The notes: generated from the letters alone by a model not told the origin. A DNA stretch of 64,000 nucleotides from Siphonodentalium dalli (GCA_032622095.1 CP136069.1:105924278-105988277), one strand, 5' to 3'. Counted from the stretch's first letter, positions 49,010-61,826 are shown. Made by a program: numbers and translations.

Positions 49010-51390
49010 TGATACGCATATTTACTGCACAGATGCTCGGCGTTTGGTAACATCTTCATATGTGGCGTTAACATCTTTCTGGGCCGACTGTGGTCCATCC
49101 ATATCGCGCGTATATTGAGAACGACACTGATTTTATAAATTCTGTTCAATCCTATGCTTCATTGACATATTCAACTAGAATGCACTCAGAGAGATGCCAA
49201 CGTGCGCAAAAATGTAATAAACAATAATTAAAAAAATAGTTTCACTGTATTTTACTTAATTTATTTAATTTAATTTAATGTTAGCAAAAAAAAGACAATT
49301 ACCATTTCTCATTTCATCACAGATAAAAGGCAATTTACTATATTAATCATTTAAGTAATTAAAACCAATTCCATGTTGCCGAAAGGATGAGACTTTAATA
49401 TCGATTACATTTTTTTCAGCGGCATATTTTGATTTTCATTTTCCGATAGTCAAAGTTGACCAAAGGAGCAATTATCAGGGGGGGGGGGGTCGTATGGCAT
49501 TTTTTCCCTTTCGATCATTTTTTGTACCCACCCACCCCCACCGCCAATTTTTTTTCCGTTTTCGGCAGTTTTTTCCGACCATTTTTTGACACTAAAACAG
49601 AGATTTGCGGGGGAAAATTCACTGTAAACAGCTGTATATGAACTTCTGTGCATACTATTTATCATGGATGTTAACATGGACATGTAAATAGGAATGAGTC
49701 ATTTTGAAGTCATTCGGCCAAAAAAACATGGCCGCCAGCGGCCATCTTGGATTTCAAAATTTGCAACAAAATACAACACGATAACTGCCTGCAGTTTACC
49801 AGTTAGAATTACATTATATCTCTCATTCAAAGTGGTTTTGAAGCCCAACTCATTGCCAAAACACTAAAAAACAAGCAGGAATTTTTTTTTTAGTTCCGGA
49901 AAAAATTGCTTGTTGGTGGCCACCCACCCACCCCGGCATACGTGCCGGAATTTTTTTTTCACCCCCCCCCCCCCTTTGCAATTATAAGAAATAATTAGTA
50001 CTATTTTTGTAAATATTGATAGCAGCCAATATGCAACAATAAATATCAATAATTAATCAATAATTAATCAATAACGATCATTTTATGTAATAATAAACTC
50101 TTCAAACGGTGTTTGTGTTAACAAATGCGTTTTGTTTTGTGTTACGTCATTCGTCGTATTTGACCCGGAACTCTGCTGAAGGTTAGGCTATTCAGCCTAT
50201 TGCGTCGAATTACGAAATCGCGTTTTGAATGTCTCTCTTTTCTCGCACGATAAAAAGAGGTCTTCGCACGAACCAAAAATGATAAAACTTCCCAATTATA
50301 AGTGAAAATACCCAAATGAAGGAGTCTATGTAGGTCCCGAAGGAGTCTATAGACTCTTTGATGTAGATCGATGGAGAAAATGTAGGTCGATCTATTTTTG
50401 TCATAACTCTGACGAATTTTGACCTGGGAGAAAAAATCGAAATCGAGGCCAACTACGAGCATGCCAGTTTTAAATATAGAAACAGGGAATCCTGACAAAT
50501 GGCGATATCGGCGACAAACAAATAATCGAAAACAACACATAAAATAAACATAGCAAAAACGCGGCACAGTAAAAATGTCAGAACGCCACGAGGTTTTACG
50601 TCGTTTTTGGTGACGTCATGGAGTGTGACACCAAGCTACCAAGCTACGAATCTGTCTGATCGCCATACTGTTGCGCGAGCGCACGTAACTATATACCGGC
50701 ATTTGTGTTGGCAGCGTGGACATCCAGGAACTATACAAGTGGTGGATGTTCTCGAAAATTTGAGTGAGCAAAAGCAAAAACACTATTGAAAAAATATTAA
50801 ATGGTTTGATCTGGGAAAACTGATTGACAGCGGGTGGATAAATACTCCTGCTTCGTGTGGAAATGCGCATGCGTTGTTCGTTGTCTGTTTTATGATGAGA
50901 AACAAACATATCCCCATATCATATACGTGAAAATGACTTTCCCATATTCTCGGTTTTGGCGATACCCTCGGTTTTGGCGATACCACGTACACGGGGGTGA
51001 ATATGTTGTTTGTATATGTGCACACTCCACAGTACCACAGTACAAGAAAACTAAGATGCATGCATCAGGTCGGCCGTGAACTATCTATACCATAGAATTG
51101 TTGTAGCTATCGATTATACATTTTGGAACACCTGTCTGTATGTATGTGTGTATGCATGAATGCATGTGTGTATGTGTTATAGACTCTAACACTGCTCGAC
51201 TGATCCGACTCGGATTTGGTATTTAACGTGTCAACTTGACCTCGCTCATAGGCATGTTTCTGGACCTTGACCGATCCGACTAAAAATTTGTGTGTAGGAC
51301 TACTTCGATCCCGGGAGCAATATGGACGGGTCCAATTTCACGTGGGACCATGTTCTCGAACGTGCTGATGTAGGCATGTTTCTGGACTAT
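49010..51390. other. Non-coding, low-complexity interval
   Basis: There are poly-G/poly-C runs at 49480-49490 and 49964-49974, AT-rich short repeats (ATTAATCAATA near 50050-50075), and a TGTATG microsatellite at about 51134-51175. TTTTGGCGATACC is repeated near 50955 and 50972. No gene motif was seen in either strand. Confidence 0.5.
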
Positions 51391-51720
51391 TTGGACGGGT
51401 CAAATCTTGATCCCGACCTGACTTTGACATTCAAAAAGATCAATTCAAGGTCAAATCTGGTAAAACGGAAGTATTTCAACGAAATATAATACCTACTGTT
51501 ACTTTTGTCCCAGGAGTGTTTCGGGTGGGTCAAATTATGACCCTGACCTGATCTTGACATTCAAAATTGTCAATTCAAGGTCAAATCGGGTAAAGCCGGG
51601 CGGATTTCGACGGGTACTTTTGTCGTGACTTTTGTCCGGGGAGTGTTTTGGGCGGGTCAAATCGTGACCCGACATGACGTTCACCTTTAAAATGGTCAAT
51701 TCAAGGTTAAATCGCGCAAT
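51390..51720. repeat. Degenerate ~125-bp tandem repeat, three units
   Basis: Units share GGGTCAAAT, GACCYGACCTGA, TTGACATTC, TCAATTCAAGGTCAAATC and TTTTGTCC. They start near 51395, 51530 and 51655. Confidence 0.6.
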
Positions 51721-51899
51721 TCTCCGAAAATCAGAGGGGAACATCCCGGACGAAGTAGGGTCCACCAGCTACTATTATATATTTCTAGATTTAGTTACAA
51801 ACTAAATACTTGTATATTGTACAAAGAAATGTTTGACAAATATATCTGTATCAATATTACCATACGGGTCATTAAAATAGATACGACGAAACAAATTTT

Positions 51900-53300
51900 G
51901 AAGGGTGCATGGTATCAGGTAAATTTTTATATTTCAAATGATGACAGGAATGCGGAAAGTTGAAGTACCTACGTAATACTGGCTATCCGAATGAAGAGAT
52001 ATATATGTATATAAAAACCAAAATAGAAGATGAATGCTGGCGACAATGTATTCCAAAAAAATTCAAAGCATTCGATAGCTCCCATCTAGTTGTCAGCCCG
52101 AAGATCAATATAAAGTGTGGTGACTATCAGATGAGGGATATGACTGTACAGTTGCTAAACAATTCAGTCACGCAAAAGAGGATCCAACAGTAAGATACCA
52201 AATTGCTGCCTGTGGTAATGTTTTTTAACGAAATTCGGGAAAATTAGATTACTCTCACCCTGGTTATCCAGAAGATCATTGTGGAATCTGGTGACGATCG
52301 GACAAGGGGTGTCGTCTGTAGGATCAACCAAATTATTTAGCCATAAAAATAGTAAAATTTAAGATCACCGCTGGCAGTGATGTCTTCACAAGGACAGCTT
52401 GAGAACAAAACATGGCTCACATCTAGCGGTGACCCAAACTATCCACATGAGAAAAAGTTCTCCAATAAAAGCTGGCTGCAGGGTGCGCCAATTGATTCAA
52501 ATTCGAAATTTAACAGGGTGTACTGCTTGTGGCCATGTTTTCCCCGCAAATTTGATAGACTGATGGACAAAACCACTGAATCCGTTGAATCAATATACAT
52601 GTATACATGGATTAATTTATATGCATTGTTATACACAGTACTGGTATATAAAGGTACTGAAAATAACAATATTACTAGTATACACAAAATAAACCATATA
52701 TCATGGCTATGGGTTCTAATATCCGAATATGACAGCTGATAACTTGGTGTGAATTGAAGAGTGGTGGTGTCTCAAGCATATCTAACCCTCCACGTTAGAA
52801 ACATGCCATTAAATGTCATAAGTATAATCTAGCTTGAGTACAGAAGTTATCCATAAAACCCCCCTTAATTCAACCAGGTCCTCGCGCGATGTATGGTCGA
52901 TCACATGATGATCTAGGGGGGATTAGAATTGTTGTATAAAAACAGCACTGCATGTAAATATAAAATAAAATAGTGCTACATCTTATTACAGATTATTGCC
53001 ATATATAATCAGTGACTATACAGACAGTCTGACAAAATAAAGTTTCAGTGACACTCTATCCGAAGAGGGGAATAATTCCATCTGTTACAGTCAATGGAGC
53101 AATTATGAATCTGGAAAGGTGAAATTTCTAAGTAATACTAGATATCGACATGACGCGATAACATATAACTTAAATGCAATATGGCCGCTGGCGACCATTT
53201 TTTCCTATAAAATTAAAAAAAAAATTGATAGCTCTCATCTGATAGATCAATATCAAGATAAATATGAAGTTTAGTGATGATCGGATGAGTGAAGTGGACT
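51900..53300. repeat. Dispersed repeat family (ATCGGA-type) copies
   Basis: Fragments near 52080-52145, 52265-52310 and 53215-53290 share AGCTCYCATCT, AAGATCAATAT/AAGATAAATATGAAG and GTGAYGATCGGAYRAG. Related text occurs in the opposite orientation at 60490-61240 (CTCATCCGATCTTCACCAAAC). This looks like a degraded genome-wide repeat. No coding frame is credible. Confidence 0.45.
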
Positions 53301-53322
53301 GTGCTAAACGGTTTAGTAATGC

Positions 53323-53630
53323 TTAAAAAGATTTTTACCTTAATATTTTTATGTTCACTTTATAAACTTCACTGAGTCATCTTTGTCATCTATTGAGTTT
53401 GATATCTTTTGTTAACAGTTTATAAATCATGTATGTCTCATGTTTGTTATTTTAATTTATGTGTTTATTATCATTAAATAAAGTTGCATTCCTTAAAAAG
53501 ATTCTTACCTCAATGTTTTTATGTTCACTTTATAAACTCCACTGAGTCATCTTTGTCATGTATTGAATTTGATATCTTTTGTTAACAGTTTATAAATTAT
53601 GTATGTCTCGTGTTCGTTATTATATTATAT
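53323..53630. repeat. 172-bp tandem duplication
   Basis: AAAAAGATTYTTACCT begins each unit, at about 53323 and 53495. Both contain ATGTTCACTTTATAAACT, CACTGAGTCATCTTTGTCAT and TTTTGTTAACAGTTTATAAA, with scattered substitutions. Confidence 0.75.
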
Positions 53631-54361
53631 ACACTTTATAGTGTGTTTCAGAACGAAAACAAAATGAATAAAATCAACAAATTTGTAAATTTAAAAACAA
53701 TTCAAACGTTGTTGTATTCCATGTCCCAGCCCGGACATATACACCAAATTTCAATAATATTCATTGAGAAACAACGGACCAAACGCCATATAACACCCCG
53801 TATGCATCTTTTATTCCGAGTTGGCCTTTTATTCCGAGTTGGCACGCGCCGATTGGGCGAGTTAGCCCATGGGGCGAGTACGCCGATTCCGACACCTTTT
53901 CTATTTGCAGCAGGTTAAGTTTACGCGTAATTTAATTTACAAAGTTCCCCAATTGGTATCGTAAATAGAGCGACCTTATTTGACAGAGAATGCCTCTGTT
54001 ATTGATTATAAAGTTGCTATACATTAAAAACGACAATTCACATGCTCGTTCAAGCGCAGTAGTCTATTTCCCCCATGTTAAAGGACATCCACAAATACTA
54101 AATAACGCTAACTTACTGCCGAATGTTTTACACGACAACTGTTAACATATTTGGGCTGAATTCATCTGACGCGTTATTATTCTTCAAAATAAACAACAAA
54201 ACCATCGTTACTTGGAAATGTAGTTTGGGCTAACATTTACATAAATCCTCCACATCATTATTCCGACACACACGTCAGATGAAAAACTCACATGAAGTAA
54301 CCGGCCAAATTGGCCGAAATGAGACTATGAGTATCCAATAGCCATCCATATGGATGTAAAG

Positions 54362-54454
54362 GATAATGACCTCGTGGAGTGTCTGAGGCCAAATAATCAC
54401 TCTTAAAAAAGCCGGGTCATTATTTTGTCTCAGACACTCCACGAGGTCATTATC
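54362..54454. repeat. Perfect 26-bp inverted repeat (MITE-like)
   Basis: GATAATGACCTCGTGGAGTG plus TCTGAG (54362-54387) is exactly complementary to 54429-54454, with a 41-bp spacer. A related GAGGTGGTCATTATTTTG lies near 55655. No target duplication is evident. Confidence 0.75.
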
Positions 54455-54459
54455 TGACT

Positions 54460-55835
54460 TAAAACCCACACACCCATGTGCACACCATATACGAATGTGT
54501 ATTAATATATAAGCTGAATGTTCATGTTGGCCAATGTGCCGCTTTGTTGAACGGCCATTAAAACCTACAATCCAATCATGTTATTGGTTTGGCCTATACA
54601 TCGCTGACTTGATAGCGAGCGGTTGGCAACTGTGCGTGTGATATCTTAACACAAGCTGCAGTCGTCACATTTCAGCTTGGGCTGAATGCAAGTTATCATT
54701 AATCACGAAAAAGTATCGTATTGTTCGTCACCTCATATGCTTACTTATGGACTGGCTTCCCCATTCAGAATCCAGACCCGCAAGTTAAAAGAGTCATGCT
54801 ATCGTGTTACAGTATGCATGTGAGATAAAGTTTTTCATTTTTATCTATTTCAGCCTTTTTTCTTATATGATTTCATATTCAATCGTTATTTGTTGAGCGA
54901 TTACTAGCTTGGTTAAAGAAGGGACGTGGTTACATGGTTTTCGAAGATTCAAGCTTCGAAGTTTCAATTGCACCCCCTCCATTTTGCATACTGTCCTGCA
55001 TCCCTTTTCCGGTTATCAACTTAGCATTCTTCTACTGGAATTCTTGTTTTCTATAATATGACTGTGGGGTGGGGGTTGGTTGGTCAAACTTATCATACAT
55101 GACGATCTGTTTCATCTAAGGTTTCTATGTACATATACGAACTTTATTTTGCTTGGCAATCAACATGTTATATTTAAATATTGATGTGGAAATGTAGTCT
55201 CTGTTTGGGTATGTCCAACTAGGAATTTGCAACTGCATTTGTAACCAAACAATATCTGAAAAATTATATTTGTGCTGCAAGTATACAACTGGTATACCTC
55301 AAGCTTTCCAATTGTTGTATATATATATCTTGCCAAACATCCGCTATGGTGGTAATTTTTCCAAATTATGACACTTTTAGTACAAATTTTCAGCAAATGT
55401 AAGAATTATTTTAATTTTAACATTAGATAAATGTAAACTTATTGTTATTTAAACAATTGATGTGTCATTGACTCATTGATATTTCCAACTATTGAACATT
55501 TTGATAAAAGTTTCGCGCGAAACCATCTCAATCCACTGTCCTTGTCTGACATTTTTCGCAAATTTGGAATTCAGTTCAGCATCACAATAATTCAAGTAGT
55601 ACCCATCAGCATAAAAGCAGGACCACTTAACCAGGAGTGTTTATTCCTCTCCGAGGTGGTCATTATTTTGCTGGTCATTATTTAGATAATTAATCTGGTC
55701 GATAAACTCAAATTTTAGGGTCAACCTAGAAAAAATTCGCACTAAGTTGGTTTTTATACCATTTTGAAGAGGAAGCTCTCCTCTATAACATATCCAAAAT
55801 CCGCTAAAATCCGCTTTGAGCATTTTTTGTAATTC
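54460..55835. other. Non-coding AT-rich interval
   Basis: I see no gene or strong repeat structure. A polypurine run GTGGGGTGGGGGTTGG lies near 55063. Confidence 0.4.
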
Positions 55836-55837
55836 AA

Positions 55838-56010
55838 GATGGCGTCCAAGATGGCTGCCATTTTCCTATAAATCAGCTTGATGCGATTATAGTGAGAACA
55901 TCTTGTCATATGTATACACATGTATACATTTTTGTGAAGCTATGACACTATCTTCATGTGACAAAATTGGAACTCCCCGTCCAAGATGGCCGCCAAAATG
56001 GCGACCGGTG
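55838..56010. repeat. AAGATGGC-type dispersed repeats
   Basis: AAGATGGCGTCCAAGATGGC (near 55839) and CAAGATGGCCGCCAAAATGG (near 55981) are two close variants of the motif that also punctuates G's core and the 60.7-61.3 kb repeats. Confidence 0.45.
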
Positions 56011-56096
56011 GTGGAATTTTTACGTTTGTTTATGTTTACCCATACCATAGTATGGTAAACATAATGTCGAGGTCCGGATTGACCACTCGTCGTGTG

Positions 56097-56137
56097 TCCG
56101 TCTGTCCGTCCGTCTGTCCGTCTGTCTGTCTGTCCGT
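56097..56137. repeat. (TCTG/TCCG)n microsatellite
   Basis: This is a simple tetranucleotide tract of TCCG and TCTG units. It is followed by diverged repeats of GATCGGAACCAAATTTGGTA-type text (about 56178, 56333, 56920), the host repeat into which the hAT element inserted. Confidence 0.8.
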
Positions 56138-56945
56138 GGACACTTTACGCATGGTGCGATAACTCAAAAAATTTCTATCCGATCGGAACCAAATTTTGTA
56201 TTTGAGTTTCTCAGACCAAAATACAGATCGAGTTCAAATATGGGTTTGATCTGAATTTTTTTTTACGGAGTTATGGCCCTTTTTCGACCTCAAATTCACG
56301 CATGCTGTCATAACTCGAACAATTTTTATCTGATCGGAACCAAATTTGGTATGCGAGTATCAGAGCTCAAAATACAGATATGGGTTTGATCCGATTTATT
56401 TTAAAGGAGTTATGACCCTTTTCTCAAAAATAAAATAAAAAATCCGATGCTAAAACCGAAGTATATTTTGTCCGATTGTGTTCATATTTGATATGTAGGT
56501 TTATGATGACATGCCCCTCATCTGTATAGTTTTTGGTATTGATCGGTTAAGAAATTATTAACACTTGCATCCACACATAGCCATGAGCTACTAGTATCCG
56601 ATGCTGTAACCTAAGTATTTTTGGTCCGATTGTGTTCATATTTGATATGTATGTTAATAGTGACACACCCCTTGCCTGTATAGTTTTTGGTATCGATTGG
56701 TTGATCAGTTTAGAAAATAATTAACCCTTCACACACATGTTATCCGATTCAATAAGTTGAACATATTTCTTCTGAACTGCCTCATATTTCTTACCTAGAT
56801 CTTTTTTTTAGCACGTTCTTCATCTGTATGGTTTTTGGTATTGTTTAATTAACCCTTTACTCTCTTGTTTTCACTTAGAATTCATGCAACCTGCTATGAC
56901 TCAAATATTTTCATCTGATCGACACCAAATTTGGTATATGAATTT

Positions 56946-57976
56946 TAGGCCCCTGCGAAGCTTCGAGATTCGATTCGATTCGCGAATCGGTCGTCCTGAT
57001 TAGATTCGATTCGATTTGACTATCCGATTCGAGTATTTTCGAATCATTCATGATCAGACATCATATATAGGCAATCAACTCATTCAACTGTCATAACCCG
57101 ATGAAAACAACCCAATTGTTATGCCCTATAAACAAAGAAATAATCGTGCGGCTCGACATCGATATCAAACGGATCGCCGCGTCGACCAATAATCTATAAA
57201 TAGAACCAAAGTAGGTAATGTCGTAATGACTATTGAAGTGACGTAATTGGGAATTCCCGAGGCGCGTGTTTACAAAATAATACAAAACCAAAATGGCTGA
57301 GTTTCGTTGCCTGTTCAATTTATTAAAAGGCGAGAACAAATATGCGTGTAAGCACTGCACCACGCTTTTGTCTGTTCAACCCACGGGTACAACAACACAC
57401 CTTAGGCTGCATGTCCAGCAGAAGCACCCCGCTCTGTTCGAGAGAACGACAGAGACGGAAAATTCAAAAAAGCCTAAAGTTGAACTTCCAGAAAATTCGC
57501 AAGTAGGTGATCATGATTCTGCACCCAAGAAACAGTCCACGATGGGCCAACATTTCGTCCCCAAACGCATAATTATGCCAGACACAAAAAAACAGTTTAA
57601 TGCAGCCCTTCTAACATTTGTTGTCGTTGATGGGAGACCTTTTGAGTCTGTATCGTAACGTTGTTGATTTTTTTATCGAAAAGTATGACTATTTTGCGCG
57701 ATGGTTAACGCCGATGTTTGAACCGGAGCCATGTAAATGACTAAAATAGTACATTATATTCTTAATAAGAAATGAAAATAATACACACGTCGAGTTGTTT
57801 ATGATTTACACGAATCTAATGGTGTTTGTTCAACTTTTCTCCGGTACAATCATGTTAAATTTCGATGTCTGCGAAAGGTGTAGATTCGATTTGAGACTCG
57901 ATTCTATTCGCGAATCATTCTCGTGATTCGATTCGAGATTCGATTCGAAAGGAAATCCCCGATTCGCAGGGCCCTA
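56946..57976 (+). mobile_element. Deleted hAT element with 8-bp target duplication
   Basis: The termini TAGGCCCCTGCGAAG and TAGGGCCCTGCGAATC (reverse complement of the right end) are hAT-like. ATGAATTT flanks both sides (56938-56945 and 57977-57984), the 8-bp duplication expected of hAT. Subterminal regions are rich in GATTCGATTCG. The 1,031-bp body keeps only the N-terminal BED-finger part of a transposase, so it cannot transpose by itself. Confidence 0.85.
57293..57658 (+). pseudogene. hAT transposase N-terminal fragment, BED zinc finger
   Basis: This is a 121-residue frame starting MAEFRCLFN. The BED-type finger has C19-x2-C22 (CKHC) and H40/H45 (HLRLHVQQKH). After a polar linker the end KKQFNAALLTFVVVDGRPFESVS resembles the segment that precedes the catalytic core in ZBED/hAT proteins (residues F-x-x-V-D-x-x-P-F). 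The RNase H-like core and dimerisation domain are absent. It could act as a DNA-binding fragment but is more likely just a remnant. Confidence 0.75.
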
Positions 57977-57999
57977 ATGAATTTCTCATCCCTAAATAC

Positions 58000-58870
58000 A
58001 TATCGATTTCAAATATGGGTTTGATCCGATATATTTTAACATAGTTATGACCCTTTATAATTCAAGTAATTTACTATGCCCTGTGAGAGTTGAAGACAAA
58101 GTGACTTTACACAGTAATATGCCTTATTGGAATTGGACAATCTATAGATATGGAAACACAATACTCCCTGCTAAACCACTGGTCACTCCCAGAGCTGTGT
58201 ATCATCTGTCAAAGTGATTGATGATTCCTTATTCCAGTTTGTGTGCATTATTAATTTAATCCCCCTGTTGAAACAGCTTCATGGCATTAGTTAATTTACA
58301 CTTATTCTAAAAGAGTAAATAGGAATAGTCCATTGTTCATTTGTATGACTAGTTTATATGGCTGTTTAGAGAATTGTTGTTTACAGAGACACTGTTGTCT
58401 AAAGAGTTTTGTAGGTTAAGTTACCAAAATGGGCTTTAGAACATTGCAAAAATCACTGAGCTAATCTTGAAATTCAAGTGTCTTTATGCAACTGGGGTTC
58501 AGATATTTGATAAATTTTAATTTAAATAGAATTCCATAACTTCTGATTTAATATGCATGTCCTCTCTGGAATTTTCTAAATTAATTGCCAATTGGGAAAA
58601 TTAATGAGACATGGGTCAGATTTTAGAACACTGTTGATTGCCTGTTGATAAATTAAACAAAGTGATATGTTTTTAATCACTTCATGTCATCTGCCATGTA
58701 GAGAATGATTTGTTTGTTATCACAAGAGCCAGTCAGTCAGCCACCTCCAATATATCTCAGATTTAGGCATCTGTTATCAGACCCAACACATCACAACCTA
58801 ACATGTAACTACCAGAGAAAGCTGCACAACTGAGATCTATAAGGATATTTTGCAGAGAACACTCAGTCTT
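58000..58870. other. Non-coding AT-rich interval
   Basis: No gene is recognised. The first part (to about 58070) is the continuation of the repeat interrupted by the hAT element (ATATGGGTTTGATCCGAT). Confidence 0.4.
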
Positions 58871-59133
58871 GCTTGGATATTCTTGATTCTACTTGTTAAT
58901 ACCTGTGTGCATATTCTTGTCATGCTTGGATATTCTTGATTCTACCTGTTAATACCTGTGTGTATATTCTTGTCATGCTTGGATATTCTTGATTCTACCT
59001 GTTAATACCTGTGTGTATATTCTTGTCTTGCTTGGATATTCTTGATTCTACCTGTTAATACCTGTGTGCAGATTCTTGTCATGCTTGGATATTCTTGATT
59101 CTATCTGTTCATACCTGTGTGCAGATTCTTTTC
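58871..59133. repeat. 53-bp minisatellite, about five units
   Basis: Units start GCTTGGATATTCTTGATTCT at 58871, 58924, 58977, 59030 and 59083, exactly 53 bp apart, with few substitutions. The last is truncated after GTGTGCAGATTCTT. Confidence 0.9.
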
Positions 59134-59929
59134 TGCAGACTGTTCTTCGATCTTTCTACTCATCAATACTAATTAGAATGTATCTTGACAAGACTATTAG
59201 TAGTAATCAAGAGAAGTTCATCAACAACAAAATATGACTGACAATACTGGATTATTTTAAGTTATGATGTTTTCTATATTTCTGTGAAAGGATTGATATA
59301 TTTCAACATCATTGTGAGTAAAAAAAAATTTGCATAATTTTTCTCCCTAGCTGCCATCTTAGATTAGTATTGACTATATTATTTAGTGTACTTGCCATCA
59401 ATTTTATAATTTAAATAGACATGATTACACAAGTTTATATTGTCCTAAGTTTATCATTTATGAGAATTGTTTGCCACCGAGAGCAAGAAAATGTTTATAA
59501 TCCAGTAATAACCATGAAATAGAGCATTTCATATTTTCACACCAGTAGTGTCTTTCATATTGCTGATATGTCTTGCCAAAATGGGAAAGAATGATTAAGC
59601 CCCAAATAAATTCCAAGTGTATGTAATGCTCATGATATCAAAGATATGGCAGATGACTGCTATGTTTTTGACTAATTCACCCTAAAACATCTTGATGACA
59701 ATATGTTGATAGATCACATGCCAATTTGTAACAAAGCAGATAAATATAACTGCCCACTGTTTGTACATTCTCTTCAATTATTTTGAACTATAAAGTATGG
59801 TAAAGGAAATATTTTACTGTTACATTTCTTTAAGAAGTGACTTTTGCAGTAAATTGTTTTGTGTTGCCAGTTTTCAAGGCATGCTACTACCGATAGTTCC
59901 TGTTCTATAATTTGAGTATCTATAGTCCT

Positions 59930-60260
59930 TAAAAGGGTATTGTACCCCAAATTGAGCCATTTATGGGACCATCTACTTTTATACTCAATAGAATATATAT
60001 ATGCAACAAATGAATAAGTTGATCTATGGGTTAGTGCAGAATCCACTCATGTGCTCTCTGAAAGATGCAAACAACATGGTAATTATAATGAAAATGAATT
60101 TATGGCTGCAGTCATAAAATCATTTTCATTATAATTACCATATTGTTTGTATGGTTCATAAAGCACATGTATGTATTTTGCACTAATTCATGGCTCAATT
60201 TCATTCATGTGTTGAATATATTATTTTGAGTGTAAAAGGAGATGGTACCCCTTTAACGTG
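59930..60260. repeat. ~330-bp imperfect palindrome (foldback)
   Basis: The inner stem GGTAATTATAATGAAAATGA (about 60077) pairs with TCATTTTCATTATAATTACC (about 60121) around GGCTGCAG. Outer arms pair more loosely: TTAAAAGGGTATTGTACCCC and AATTGAGCC with GGCTCAATT and GGTACCCCTTTAA. There is no ORF. Confidence 0.7.
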
Positions 60261-60489
60261 TTATTTTCTCAAAACCACTGAATTTCCAAGTGACACCAAA
60301 TGCTTATTTTCCTACTATAGCCAGAATATCAAAGTATATTATATGTATCTTATGTTGACATAAAATAACTTGGTTGTCTATACCGGTATATTAATTCTGA
60401 GATGTTCTTCATCTGACTATCTTATTTTCTAAGTAAAATGATCATAATGTTAATAGGTATTTTCTGGTTAATTTATATTTACAAAGCAT

Positions 60490-61270
60490 TTTATTTGCAC
60501 CTCCCTCGTCCGATCATCACCAAACTTAATATGGATCTTCGGGGTGACCTCTAAATGGGAGCCATTAATATTTTCCGAAATTTGTTAAAATACATGGCCA
60601 CCAGCAACAATTTGGTTTAAAAAATTTAATCCATCGGCACACCCTCCAGCCCGCATTTATTGGAGAAATATTTTTGAAATTTACAGGTATGTTCAGGACC
60701 ACCTCTAGATGGGAGCTATCAAATTTGAACAATTTTCAATGAAAAACATGGGCACTGGCAGCCATCTTTTATTTTACTATTTGCGCAACTAAATCCTTTG
60801 ACACGCTCTACAGACCACATACGCCATCCCTCATCTGATCGTCACCAAACTTCATATGGATCTTTGAGTAACCTTAGATGAGAGACATACATTTTTAAAT
60901 TGTTGAAAAACATGGCCGTTTGAGCGACCTTTGATTTCACTCTTTATATAACTAAATATTTTGGCATACCCTACAGATGACATCCCTATTTGATCATCAC
61001 CATGGCCACCTCTAGCCATCTTGGATTTTACTCTTTGCATGACTAAATTCTTTGGCACACCCAAGATAACATCCCTCATCCGATCTTCACCTACAGATGA
61101 CATCCCTGTTTGATCATCACAATGGCCACCTCCAGCCATCTTGGATTTTACTCTTTGCATGACTAAATTCTTTGGCACACCCAAGATAACATCCCTCATC
61201 CGATCTTCACCAAACTATGTAAGGATCTTCGGGGGTGATTGACTGGCCATCAAATATTCCAATATCGGCC
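60490..61270. repeat. Degenerate repeats with CCGATCNTCACCAAACTT units
   Basis: Phrases such as CCGATCATCACCAAACTT, ATATGGATCTTCGGGG and GCCATCTTGGATTTTACTC recur irregularly from 60500 to 61265. Within this, a clean 120-bp tandem duplication spans 60971-61090 and 61091-61210. The antisense 115-residue frame across it simply translates the duplication. Confidence 0.7.
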
Positions 61271-61604
61271 ATCTTGGATTTAATTTATATATTTCTCTTC
61301 ATGTTGACATCAGCGGTATTATTACTTATGCATTTCAGCTGTTTGCATTCCTAATCGCTCCATTGACTGTAACACATGAAATTACCCCCTCCCCCTCCAA
61401 GTTGAGCCACAGTGTCATTGACACATTCTGATTTGAATTTCAACAATCTAAATGTATGGTCTTTCCAGAATTAAGATTTCTATGATGCCACGAACGAAGA
61501 AAAAAACTGCTCAGATGAAAGCATTGGAGGAGAAAATAAGAAGAAAATCACAGAAGGGGCCCATATCAGCCTCTCCCAAAGATATGAGCCTTTCGTTATT
61601 AGTA

Positions 61605-61826
61605 CCATCCATGGTTAAAATGGAGCATTCTTCAGGACCATCCATGGTTAAAATGGAGCAATCTTCAGGACCAGCCATGGTTAAAATGGCGCATGACACA
61701 AATTCACGACCAGCCATGGTTAATATGGCGCATGACACAAATTCACGACCAGCCATGGTTAAAATGGCGCATGACACAAATTCACGCCCAGCCATGGTTA
61801 AAATGGCGCATGACACAAATTCACGA
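61605..61826 (+). repeat. In-frame 33/39-bp minisatellite
   Basis: Two 33-bp units (61605, 61638) are followed by four 39-bp units (61671, 61710, 61749, 61788), each starting CCAKCCATGGTTAAAATGG. Both lengths are multiples of three, so the coding frame is kept. Confidence 0.85.

Larger units (their letters stand above)
37500..49010 (+). mobile_element. LINE 'B', degraded, split by LINE C
   Basis: This plus-strand non-LTR retrotransposon has ORF1 (37713 to about 38625), a 1.7-kb interval, ORF2 (40337-42804 and 47846-48859) and a 3' end with AAATAAATATTGTTTAC near 49000. LINE C sits inside the RT region, flanked by AAAAAAATGG. The 5' boundary is uncertain. The many stops and frameshifts mark it as the older of the two. 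Confidence 0.75.

Noticed and set aside
60852-61199. 115-residue antisense ORF with internal repeat
   Set aside because: It is a translation of the 120-bp tandem duplication, with no independent evidence.
61511-61816. Antisense ORF of repeated SCAILTMAGREFV
   Set aside because: It is a shadow of the 39-bp minisatellite; the plus-strand reading has flanking non-repetitive coding-like sequence.
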